Source: Melitaea cinxia
Taxonomy: Eukaryota > Arthropoda > Insecta > Lepidoptera > Nymphalidae
Length of the DNA: 64,000 bases
Assembly (NCBI RefSeq): GCF_905220565.1
Contig: NC_059417.1
Coordinates: 9,968,518-10,032,517 of the forward strand
Direction of reading: 5' to 3'
In this document: in pieces, positions 46,151 through 56,716 of the stretch
Position numbering within the stretch: position 1 is the first letter of the stretch
Layout: each line of letters opens with the position of its first letter
Program-made: the position numbers and the translations under genes
The notes under the pieces: model-generated
Databases searched by the model: none
Seen by the model: the letters and a program-made list of their open reading frames with translations, nothing else
What the model was told of the DNA's origin: nothing

Positions 46151-46261
46151 TTATTAATAGTTAAACATAAATTTAATAATATCGTTCTTTTTTAGATTTA
46201 AGTAAATTAGTGAATTATAAAATATAATAAAATAAATATATAAAACATGGGACACCAGGTA

Positions 46262-46713
46262 GGAACGAAGTTCCTTCGGTAAGTAAGAAGCAACACAATT
46301 TGAAAAAAAAAATGTTGATTTGATTATATTTTCTAGTTCTTGATTTTTTTTTAATTTTGTTGATTGGTTTTTAATTAAGTACATAAAAGTATTTAGGAAA
46401 TTTAGTATTTGAGAAAATAACAAATACCGTTAAATAAAATAAATCAAACAAAATAATATAAATAATTCAAACTATTAAGTGAAATAAAAAAACATGTGTC
46501 TTTATTTATTTTTATCGACAGTATAAAATTACATAAATAATTAAGAAAACAGTTTACTAGTAATATTTTAGTTTTAGAAACGTCATATTATACAGCCGTG
46601 TGACTGATATTACGTCACTTCCGTTATATATTTTTCTGACGGTTTTAGTATCACATTTTTTTCAGTTCGGTCGCCCAGTCAAATGTCAAGCCTGCCGCAA
46701 GGAACTTCGTTCC
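46262..46713. mobile_element. Candidate MITE with 15-bp inverted ends (GGAACGAAGTTCCTT)
   Basis: Perfect inverted copies at 46262-46276 and 46699-46713. The end sequence is itself nearly palindromic, so chance is harder to exclude. The interior is AT-rich and non-coding. No target duplication seen. Confidence 0.4.
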
Positions 46714-47025
46714 AATAATAATGATTATTTTACTAACAAAAACTGCGAGGTTACATTTTAAAACTATTTATAAGATTAGTAATATTTTATTGAGAAAGAT
46801 GCATTTAATATTCGTGTATTATCATTATATATGCATAAAAAGGTAGTTTTAAATTTTAAATTTTTGTTTTTTTTTTCTAGGTCGTTTTGTCCTTGTACCA
46901 ATTATTCTTTAGTTAAAAAATATATTATATCTATATATGTTATGAAGGCACAGTCAGAAATAACAAAAATTTAACCTCACATAAATTAGTCTACCTGTGA
47001 TGTATATAATAGCCTAAACTTGACT

Positions 47026-47215
47026 AGCCCGTTGGCGCAGTTTATACCCTACTGGTACGCTCCGCGGGTTGTGGGTTCGATTCTCGGCTGAATCTGGATG
47101 TAATATTTATATGTACTTTTTCTACTATAACAGTCGGTTGTTACTTGTAACACTAGCATTAAGTTGCTAACCATAGGAACAGATGACCGTCTGTGTATGT
47201 TATAAGACATTTATT
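47026..47215 (+). mobile_element. Third tRNA-headed SINE type, copy
   Basis: GCCCGTTGGCGCAGTTTATA head, GTGGGTTCGATTCTCGGCTG B box, GTTGCTAACCATAGGAACAG tail. Confidence 0.62.
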
Positions 47216-48239
47216 TAAAACTAGGTCAGACGATTTTGACATTGAAAAATCTTATATTTATATAAGCGGATACATAAGTTGTTTTAATAAACACTTTCTT
47301 TTAGCCTTCCTTGCAAATAAAATAAATATTTGGCACTATTTGCCTTTATGTAATTAATATTTCCTATATAAACACGTTGTTTGTAAAAAACCCAATTAAA
47401 GATAAGACCGTCTTTGCATTTTGCTTAATATATTATTTAATAACAATAATAAAAATATAAATAAAGATGGTTATTCACCAAGCATAAAAAAACCTTAGAA
47501 ACTTTAGATTTCCTTAAGTCTAATTTACAGATATTTTAGAAAAAATGCTGGTGAAAAGGTCTTAGACTCAGCTTATAGCTGCTTTTCAGTCCACACCTTT
47601 ACAAATGCTGATAGCACAGGTCGTTAGATTTACAAAAACTAAATATAGTAACATATACTAATATACAAAGTATATGAAAATAGTATTAAATAAAAACCAG
47701 GATTAATAAATGAAGTACGTTGCCGAAGGTACAAAGTAGACAAAATGGCGAGCCACGTGAGACACACTATACGCTTATTATTTTATTTTTTATTTATTTA
47801 TTTTATTTTATTTATTTTCAAAAGCACACTTACAACATACATATAAAAATTTTAAAATTACAAATATATAATAACAAAGTATCTGATATGCATGTCACTT
47901 ACAAGTGTACATAACATTTTGGAATACAATGTTTAAAAGCACAAAAAATCACAAATAATTATAATATTTGAACTTTAAATATACCTACATTAATATAGTT
48001 CAACACTTACAATATTCAAAAAAAGAGTGACACCCCATCATCATCATCACAACCAAAATAATCAAAATCAAAAATAAAGATAAAAAACATATTATTATCA
48101 TATACATTTATAAAATTAAACAATTGGACAATTTAATCAAAATAACGATTAGAAACAAATTATTAATTAATTCAATTAGAACAAATTCATTAATTAAGTA
48201 ATTAAGAATAGGGATATAACAAAAGTCAAATCAAATTAT

Positions 48240-48405
48240 CAAAAAATTCCAAATAGAAAAATTAAAATCAAAATCAAAATTAAATCAAAATCAAAGACAA
48301 ATCAAAATCAAAATTAAAATTAAAATCAAAATCAAAATCAAAATCAAAATTAAAATCAAAATTAAAATTACTGTAAAATAAATTAAAATAAATTAAATAT
48401 ATTTT
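48240..48405. repeat. AAAATC/AAAATT simple repeat in the LINE 3' UTR
   Basis: Interrupted hexamer-like tandem AAAATCAAAATC/AAAATTAAAATC directly after the ORF2 stop of the LINE. Confidence 0.75.
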
Positions 48406-48410
48406 TTAAA

Positions 48411-51310
48411 CTAATCATGCATTTTATAATAATTAAGTAACTTACATCTAAAGACAGAGAGAGAGTCGTGAAAAATGTCAATGCCTGGAATCGATTTACT
48501 GATACTATTATATTTGTAACACAAACGCACTAGGGGAGCTTGTTTCCCAATGTGAGACTTTACGCATGGAATGTAAAATATCTTGTGCGCGTGGGTACTT
48601 CTGTGTGTCCTAGAGGGAACCGATATGATTATCCTCTCTGTTATTTCAGAATTGGTAACCCTATTATGTAATATATTGTGCAGGAAAGTCAGATCTGAAA
48701 CCTCACGCCTACTCCGAAGAGAAATCATGTGGAACCCTGCCAAACGCTCCCCGTACACTTGTCTGTGCGAAAAATTGCTTTCGTAAAAAGCAAGATGCCT
48801 CGTGAAAACACGCTGAATGCTCTCAATACGTTGAGAGTGTATACTGTACTGAGGATTCCAGATAACACTGGCGTACTCAAGACAGCTGCGCACTAGAGAA
48901 TTATATAGTATCGTTTTTGTTCGCCTTGAGAAACCCCGTGTGTTCCGCTTGATAAAACCAAGATTTCGTGCAGCTTTAACAACTATATTATCAACATGTG
49001 CCACAAAAGTTAAACGGCCATCTATAATAACTCCTAAGTCTTTAATTTGTGATTTCTCTTGCAAGATAACATTTCCAATAGAGTAACTAGAGACAAGCGG
49101 CTTTTTCTTCCGGGTAAATTTTATATGGAAACATTTGCCTACGTTAAGAGTCATTTTATTGTGATGACACCATTCTATTATATTATTGAGATCGCTTTGC
49201 ACCGAATCTATGTCTGAATTGGTTTTAACTATTTTGTATATTTTCAAATCGTCTGCAAATAGTGAACATCGACAATGTTTGATAAACTGGGTTATGTCAT
49301 TTATGAAAAAAAGAAACAGAAGGGGGCCTAAATGAGAGCCCTGTGGAACCCCACTGTCAGCAAAGTACGTATCGGACTCAAAGCCATTAACAACAACTTT
49401 AAGAGGTCTTTTTGTTAAATACGATTGAAACCATCCAATAAGTGTATTCCCAATGCCATACTGTTGTAGTTTATTAATAAGTATTTGATGGTTTACTTTG
49501 TCGAAAGCGCAGCTAAAATCAGTATATATGGCGTCTACCTGGTCCCCCCATCTATCGCCAGTGCCAAGTCCGAAGTGAAAACCGTTAAATTAGTTTGCGT
49601 TGATAAGCCATGCCTAAACCCGTGTTGCGAGTGTGTTATGATGTTGCTGAAATATTTACTGAGTGAGGGATACACAAGGCTCTCAAACAGCTTGGAAAAG
49701 CATGAGAGGATAGAAATCGGACGGTAGTTTTTAACGTCCGCTCGATCACCTTTTTTGTAAACTGGTACTATTCGAGCTCTTTTCCATTCGTCAGGAAAAA
49801 TTCCATTTTTCAATGAACTGTTAAAAATGACAGTCAAAGGTAACGCAAGAGCATTTACGCACCTTTTAACAAATATAGGAGGAATTCCGTCTGGACCCGG
49901 TCCCTTTCTTGGATCTAATGATTTAATTTTTTTTATAACCTCCACCTCATAGAATACCATTTTATTAAAAGTAGTCATACAGTAAGAGCTATATGCGAGT
50001 GGAGTGTTATGCAAATTATTTGGATTAATTGTATTCGTAAGCATAGTTTTGTTTCGGTAGGCGGACGAAAAGTGAGTGGCAAAAAAATTCGCTACTTCCC
50101 TACCACAACCAGTGCTTTCGCCATCCAGCGACATCGCTGTTGGCAGAAATTTCGTATTAAGCTTACTCTTGAAATAATTCCAAAATGACGATGGGTTCCT
50201 GGAAACATTTTGTTCGACATTATTCTTGTAATCATTATAACAATTATTAAACAAGTCACGACAACGACTACGTAGTATTTCATACTCAAGCTTATCCCTA
50301 GGGTTACCATACTTACGATACCTGATACGAAGCCTCTCCTTCTCCTTTAGCAACTTAATAAGACTGTGTTTAAACCAGTTAGGGTATTTGGAGTTTCGAT
50401 TTTTCCGTTTGGGTACCAATCGCTCTATTATATCGTACAGTACACTATAAAAATTCGTGACCATGGCATTGACATCCTCACAATCAGCAAATCTGTGATA
50501 CCAATCTATATTATTTAATTCTGCAACAATCCCCGTATAATCAGCCTTATAAAAATTGAAATGCATACAGACTTTGGGACGGAGGTACGATATGCTGGAA
50601 CACGAGAATCTTATCAACAGACTAGGGTGATACAAATCCAGCTTACTCAACAAGTCAAGAGGCTCAACTACTGTCACATTAGCCATATTACTAATTACCA
50701 AATCCAAAAGTCTGTCATCACAGTTCTTAATATTATTGTATTGATGCAAATCATTAGTAGATAGAAAATCAATTAATGAGTAACCGAGCACGTTATTGTA
50801 ATTAGATGGAGTCATACATGAAAAATTGTCTCCAGCACTCCAATCAATAAAACTCATATTAAAATCACCCATTATTATTACGTCATCAATTTGATTCATA
50901 ACAGTATCTATACCTTCAAATAAACCTTTGGCAGTTTCAATCTTTACTGGAGGCGGCAGATAAACAACACAGACACCAATTGTTTTTACAAACTGATCAC
51001 AGACAATGTCTAATACTACCCACATATTTTCACCATCAGTCTCCCAGCGTGACATTCGACACGAAGAGATATCTTTAGATACAGCAATCAATATGCCTCC
51101 TCCGTCTTTTTTAGAGTTAGAGGGAGAACAAAAACGATCCTTCCTGTATACTATATAACGCGAATCGAACAGTTCATTACTAGAAATTGATGAATTTAAC
51201 CAAGTTTCAGTGAAAGCTACAACTTTATAATCGGAATTTAATATATTTTCCATGACATTATTCGTTTTTGTTCTCAACCCCCTCACATTTTGATAATATA
51301 TATCAAACAT
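48411..51310 (-). pseudogene. LINE ORF2: APE endonuclease-reverse transcriptase with one frameshift
   Basis: About 966 codons in two frames. N-terminal APE-type endonuclease: YYQNVRGLRTK, FTETWLN, DGGGILIAV, MGDFNMSFIDW. Reverse transcriptase: KGPGPDGIPPIF, GIFPDEWKRARIVPVYKKGD, YRPISIL, SQHGFRHGLST, then after the break YTDFSCAFDKVNH, GVPQGSHLGPLLF and the catalytic FADD (49248-49259). The end carries SCLEYASVIWNP, typical of Jockey/CR1 ORF2. The frame breaks in a run of six G (49544-49549); four G would restore the reading, so a 2-base gain or a sequencing slip is likely. The start ATG at 51310 follows the ORF1 stop by 42 bp. Confidence 0.85.
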
Positions 51311-51352
51311 TATATCAACCCAACAACGGCAACATTGACGGACCTAATGACG

Positions 51353-52462
51353 CTAGTTGATAGCATTAAGGCAATCCATGCTCTTAACCAGCTTAGCCTG
51401 ACTAAATTCGTCCTTACGTACAAAAATTCTCCCATTCCTGATCCAAGTAAAACGGTAATTCATCTCTTTGGCCTTAATACGTGTGGCTGCGTGAAGAGCT
51501 TTATTAGCTGGTGACAAGTGTTCCGAAACATACACTGGCTTGGAAGTTCCACCGATTCCGAGGTGACTTGAGTTTAACTTTTCCTTGGGATTCTTTTTGT
51601 TGTATTGAGCAACCGATGCGAGAACTGCGTCACGATGTCTTGCACTTCGCAACTTGACGATGACACTCCGCGGTTTTTCGGGAGTTCTGTTAAATTGTGC
51701 AACTCTAGTAACATGTTGTATGTCTTCTTCAGTCAGAGGATTCTTAATAATTTTACTCAACTGAACAACAACATTCACCAAATTCTCATTTCGATTCTCA
51801 GGAATACCATTTATTTCAATATTGCTCTCCCTCATGTGCACTTCAACAATATTCAATCGAGACGTCAAATCTTTTACAGTTGATTTGAGAACCTCGTTTT
51901 CGCGTTGTAGTAGGTCAACCGTGTTACATCTTTCCTCAAGTCTTATTTTCATTTGTTCATACTGCGCGTTAATAAAGTTTATTGATTCTTGAAATTCTTT
52001 TATTTGATTATTAATGGTGTTCAATTGAGCTGTGACTAAGTTTTGAATTGCTGAAGTCAACTCCTGCTGTATAATGTTACGAAGTTTACATTCCGTCAGA
52101 TCTCCGAGTATGCTGTCGACTTTATATTGAGTAGGTGAGCATTGTGGCGATTGACTTAGTTTTTTACGTTTCGTAACATAGGATACTTCATCGGTGTCTG
52201 TGGAAGAATTGTTACAGTCGTCCAAGGTTGTAACAGATCTTATAGGTGTATGTATGCTGCCATGTTTTGGTTGCTTATTTAAACATTCCGGACACTTCCA
52301 GTTGTTTTTCTGATGTACTTCCATTTGTTGAAACTGTCTAAGAGCTACATTGCCACATTCGATATCGTATCTAGCTTTGCAGCTGGCACAAGTTAGAAAT
52401 TGCTTCTTAGGCAAGGTAGTCTTGCATCCCGCACACACGTTGCTGGATGACACGCTCATCAT
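51353..52462 (-). CDS. LINE ORF1: PHD-like zinc finger, coiled coil, FP25K-like C-terminal domain
   Basis: Intact 369-aa ORF. Residues 10-60 hold the Cys pairs CAGC, CASC, a YDIEC and CPEC, a PHD-type finger with Cys where the usual His stands. Residues about 120-215 are polar and heptad-like (coiled coil, likely trimer or multimer). Residues about 215-360 (ESNIEINGIPENRNEN, then KPVYVSEHLSPANKAL and RNGRIFVRK) resemble the Baculo_FP domain, known from lepidopteran non-LTR ORF1 proteins as well as from baculovirus FP25K. Expected role: nucleic-acid binding and chaperone in the retrotransposition particle. Such ORFs are often deposited as a zinc finger DNA binding protein. Confidence 0.85.
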   Translation of the reverse strand: MMSVSSSNVCAGCKTTLPKKQFLTCASCKARYDIECGNVALRQFQQMEVHQKNNWKCPECLNKQPKHGSIHTPIRSVTTLDDCNNSSTDTDEVSYVTKRKKLSQSPQCSPTQYKVDSILGDLTECKLRNIIQQELTSAIQNLVTAQLNTINNQIKEFQESINFINAQYEQMKIRLEERCNTVDLLQRENEVLKSTVKDLTSRLNIVEVHMRESNIEINGIPENRNENLVNVVVQLSKIIKNPLTEEDIQHVTRVAQFNRTPEKPRSVIVKLRSARHRDAVLASVAQYNKKNPKEKLNSSHLGIGGTSKPVYVSEHLSPANKALHAATRIKAKEMNYRFTWIRNGRIFVRKDEFSQAKLVKSMDCLNAIN

Positions 52463-52504
52463 TTTAGCGAAGAAATCTTATTCACAAAAATTTAAATGTA
52501 AATA

Positions 52505-52596
52505 AATATGAGCGCGGCGGGTGTGGTTTGAACCAGTGTCGTCTTACGCTTCTTACTAAATTCACACCTCAGACCACTAGGCCAAGCGTTGATTTG
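52505..52596 (-). repeat. tRNA-like (pol III promoter-like) module just upstream of LINE ORF1
   Basis: On the minus strand there is an A-box-like TGGCCTAGTGG and, 38 bp later, a B-box-like GGTTCAAAC, in the same direction as the LINE and ending about 45 bp before its ORF1 start. It may be an independent tRNA-derived SINE head or part of the LINE 5' region. It is not a functional tRNA gene as far as I can see (no good acceptor stem). Confidence 0.5.
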
Positions 52597-53280
52597 ACGT
52601 AGTGAGTGAATTCTGTGTATCGTATAAGATCAAACCTTTTGTGAATAGATCGATAACCGGTACCTATAGAAAAATATCAGATCACCCACAGTTTAACAAA
52701 TTGTCTTTCTTTGTTTCAAGTTTGTTGATTATAATTATTAATTTATGTTAAATTCAGTAATAATGATATTATTCACACTGCGTACGATTCTTAGACAACA
52801 AAGTTTGTTTATTTCTTTGTATCACAACTCACTAAATGTTAATATCTTGAGAAACACAATTACATATCTTCCTTAATAATTTATTTATTTATTTGTGTAT
52901 ATTATTCTAGTCCACTACTGAGATTAGCCGAACACACCACTATTCCTTAGCGCTCACTAGGTATAATGATTTCGAAACTACTTGTATAATTTTATGCGCT
53001 TTCAACCACGAGAAAAAACAATTTAATTACGGAGCTTCTCTTTTACGTACTAACACGGCAGAAGCGACGAACGAATTCCTATGTATTATTATAAAGTCAA
53101 AAATGAAAATGAAATAAAAAATCAGTTTGTTTCAGTTGTTTCATTATTTGTAACTTCAATTTAACTCTCGGGTTATCTTATTTATCTATATTTTTATATT
53201 ATACATAAATATATAAATATAATGAATATAAAGTTATATAGATCACGTGATATGTACATGAGTAGATTACAATAATATTT

Positions 53281-53613
53281 CATCATTAATCATCATTTCA
53301 GCCTATTGCAGTCCACTGTTGGATATAGTCACACGTTCGTGCCAAAAATTGCGTGAACTCATGTGTGTTGGCCATAGTCACCACGCTGGGCAAGCGGGTT
53401 GGTGACCGCAGGGCTGGCTTTGTCGCACCGAAGACGCTGCTGCCCGTCTTCGGCCTGTGAATTTCAAAGCCAGTAGTTGGACGGTTATCCTGCACTGGGT
53501 CGGCTGTATAAGTTTCAAGGTGGTAGTGAAACTGTATTATCCCTTAGTCGCCTCTTACGACACCCACAGGATGAGAGGGGTTGGCTTTATTCTTTAATGC
53601 CGTAGCCACACAG
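53281..53613 (-). mobile_element. RTE-type retroposon, full-length copy 10
   Basis: Complete minus-strand copy about 0.8 kb upstream of the LINE ORF1 start. A 35-bp relic of the same family lies at 54051-54085 beside a (CA)n repeat. Confidence 0.7.
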
Positions 53614-54599
53614 ATTATAATATTTAGAGGTAATAATTTAAACTTCAAAATTACTCATACTACTAATAATTTTATGGAGGACACGAGCATGTTGCCGAAA
53701 TATTAAAGAAAACTTCTCACAACAAACGCATTATAAAAACATTACAAATACATTACAAACAGATCTTAAAGATTATTCTTAGTTACATATTATGAAGTAC
53801 AATGGGCGGACTTATGGCTAATTAGCCAATTTTTCAAATTTTTAACTTTATGTTTCGATGGTTATACAAATAGATTTAATATACTGATTAGGGGCTTTTT
53901 AAGCAGTTGTGGTTAACGCTACTTATCGGATGACGCTACAAAAAGACTTTGACAGTGGGAAGAAGAATAGTAGTAGAGAGTAGTGTGAGTAGGACCAATT
54001 TCTCCTCAATTTATAAACTGCAAGCTTAACACACACACACACACACACACATCAGCCTATCGCAATCCACTGCTAGACATAGGAATTTCAAAATTGGTTT
54101 AAATTTCGTGTTCTTGTTTTTTTTTTCTCGGGCGTCCCTGGTGACCCTAGACGGCACGCCCTAAGCAATTGCTTAAATAGCTTATAGACTAATTCAAGAC
54201 TGTAAAAAAAAAAAAATCCATAACTTTTTACTGTCGGATCCTGTCATGCGTCAAATAATGTTATCCACAAGTGGTAAAACGGGTTCTTAATCATCACCAA
54301 ACATCGCAATGTATTCATTTATTTAACGTCACTTAATACTTACTTAAATGACCTAGTGAATTTATGCCAAGAATCTTAACCGTGGATTTAAATCCAAATA
54401 AGGATCCCTGTGTTGTGTCTAGGTCTTTATCAAAACTGGTTTAATTTAATTCTAGAACGCCATCCAGGTGTCAATATTTTAATTTTTATGGTTACCTCTT
54501 GTCATAACGATTTATAACGATTAACATTTATTTGAAAATACACTTGATTAAGATAAAGATCTTATTGTATGATTCTTACGTATTTCACGCTTGGTTAGT

Positions 54600-54980
54600 T
54601 ATATAATGCAGGGGCGTATTTAAGATTCAGCGCCAAGGTTAATAAAGTTTGTCGCTCCATATAAATATAAATGATTAATAAAATTGTTGGTTTATTTTGG
54701 AGTTTTTCAGCTGATCTGTTTTTAGCACATTTCGTATAATTAATAATACCCAATTATTTTGGCCGTCTATTCCACAAAATAATCGAGTAACGGGAATATA
54801 TTCGATATATATTTCGACTGATTTTTTTACGTATAAATCGATTATAGCAAATATGTATCGATTCTTGTAAAATTCGATTATTTTTTCACATCCCTAGTAC
54901 ATACGCTCCGCTTGTGCCGGCGCGCCGCCTCTCACAGAATACCGCCCCGGGCCATGACCCTCGACTTGAGAATTAGGCCG
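54600..54980. other. Possible DNA-transposon remnant with GC-rich end
   Basis: GCAGGGGCGTATTTAAG at the left and GGCGCGCCGCC / CCGCCCCGGGCCATGACCC at the right. Similar short GC blocks (CCGCCAGGGGCGGTGC, GGCCCGGGGCATTG) occur at 35320-35560, perhaps a relative. No ORF. Confidence 0.3.
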
Positions 54981-55707
54981 ACAGTCTTATCATCTCCGAG
55001 TTTCTTTGCCAATTGTAATGTGTAAATATAAGTATAATTACATATAAGTATATTCTACGTCAGAGAAGTAAAAAAAAGTTGTTCTGTAAGTCTAACTTAT
55101 CTGTAAACTATGTTTATTAAATTATGACATAAAATCTATTTGGTTCCAATAAATTTTAATCTAAACACACATACAGCAAACTATAGTATAGTATAGTATA
55201 TAAATGGATTACGATAGGATAATAAATCCATCTAGCGAGTTTCTTACCGATTCTTTTCCGCACAATCTACATAGAATACAGAACCAATAGTGGCTTCAAA
55301 ATTACAGGCTAACAATTTTAATTTGTAAAATGATGATGCAAAAATGAATTTTAAGCCTATTTGAAAAAAAAATTGATTTTAATTTCGATTTCTTTTCTTT
55401 CTCTATTAAGGGATTTTGATTTGGTACTAAATTCTTCATTTCAAATCAAATTGCAAGCCTCGTATCGATATACGTAAATCTTTCTTACATACGTGGAATA
55501 TATTAATTATTTACTCGCTAGTAATCAGTTGTAGGTCTATAATTTACGGTAATAATGGAATAGAATTATTACTGCATTGAGTTTAGTCTGATTATCCATG
55601 AATATAAAATGAAGCTCTTATTACTCGGTTTGTTACGATTAAGTTATTACATTTGAAGGGGAAATTTAGGAATGTTCTAATATCACTTAGTTATTACCAG
55701 TTGTCGA

Positions 55708-55915
55708 CGAGTTAGTGCAACGGTCACAGCACTAGCTTATGGCTGTTGTACTGGCAGTCACGCGGTCGATCTTCACACATGGCATACATTTGTATTGGCC
55801 ATACAGATGTTTGCTGTGGTCTGGGCATGTATTGACAAATGTGTAATGTGTGGTTCGTACCCCCGACACAGGTGTAGATCCTAGTAGCCGTTGGGCGTGA
55901 AGCGTTTATTTCTTT
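55708..55915 (+). mobile_element. Second tRNA-headed SINE type, copy
   Basis: Plus strand: GAGTTAGTGCAACGGTCACA head through TTTGTATTGGCCATACAGAT to CCGTTGGGCGTGAAGCG. Confidence 0.58.
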
Positions 55916-56092
55916 ATTTACTTTGTTTTATTGAATGATTCAGTTTTTAGCTGGGTAAAAAGGTATTCTGCCCTGGGTGCGAGTTAAGCTTGCTACGTCA
56001 CTGGTTCTCGGTCCGGTAAAATATTGATAAAACAATAAACAATGAGTGTATTAACATTCCTATCCTATCATCACATATCACATATCACAAAT

Positions 56093-56421
56093 CCTACTGT
56101 ATGGCTACGGTAGTAAAGAATATAGCCACCCCCTCTCTTCCCGTGGGTGTCGTAAGAGGCTAAGGGATAATACAGTTCCACTACCACCTTAGAACTTACA
56201 AAGCTGACCGATGGCGGGATAACCATCCAACTGCTGGTTTTGAAATACATAGGCCGAAGACGGGCAGCTGGGTTTTCGGTGCGACAAAACAAGCCCTATG
56301 GTCACCAACCCGCCTGTCCAGCGTGACTATGGGCAAAGCACACAAGTTCACGTCATTTTTCGCGTGAACCTATGGAGGCCTATGTCCAGCAGTGGACTGT
56401 AATCGGCTGAAATGATGATGT
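56093..56421 (+). mobile_element. RTE-type retroposon, full-length copy 11
   Basis: Complete plus-strand copy ending about 170 bp before the first lipase coding exon. Confidence 0.7.
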
Positions 56422-56595
56422 ATTCACATTATCCCTAACAGTCAAGTTCCGATCAAATCACTCCCCAGCAACGATCCGTATGTTGTTTCTTGTTTTACTG
56501 GATCGAGATCGGACCGAGAACGAACTGAAATCGACACTGTAATGTGGATTGGGCCTAATTGCTATACATTCAGTCCTTTTCTTTCTTACAGTAAA

Positions 56596-56716
56596 ATGAT
56601 GAGAGTGAGAAAGATAGCATGCATATTTCTACTTCTCATGGCGTTAAATCCTTCATCTATCAGCACTTTTGAACCGCGACCAGAAATTGGATATCCAGCA
56701 GGACTTATACCAGAAT
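56596..56716 (+). CDS. Lipase gene, first coding exon (residues 1-40)
   Basis: The start is taken at the ATG at 56596 because a hydrophobic signal sequence follows at once. Just before it is a strong acceptor (pyrimidine tract then TTACAG ending at 56591), so a non-coding first exon further upstream is likely. The open frame extends upstream to an ATG at 56542 with no signal-peptide character, which I did not choose. Donor GTGAGT at 56717. Confidence 0.78.

Larger units (their letters stand above)
47770..52500 (-). mobile_element. Nearly intact non-LTR retrotransposon (Jockey/CR1 group), two ORFs
   Basis: Minus-strand element with ORF1 (51353-52462), a 42-bp gap, ORF2 (48411-51310, one frameshift) and a 3' UTR that contains a GATTTT/AATTTT-rich simple repeat (about 48240-48400) and finishes in an AAATAAATAAA-type tail near 47770-47820. 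Domain order (PHD-like finger plus FP25K-like ORF1; APE endonuclease plus RT ORF2 without RNase H) is that of Jockey/CR1-group LINEs. Few lesions mean it is young. The exact 5' end and the target duplication were not found; a tRNA-like sequence lies just upstream (52505-52596). Confidence 0.82.

Noticed and set aside
46262..46713. A hidden gene between the inverted ends
   Set aside because: Only AT-rich short frames occur (for example 46154-46423); no motif or codon bias. Kept only as a candidate MITE.
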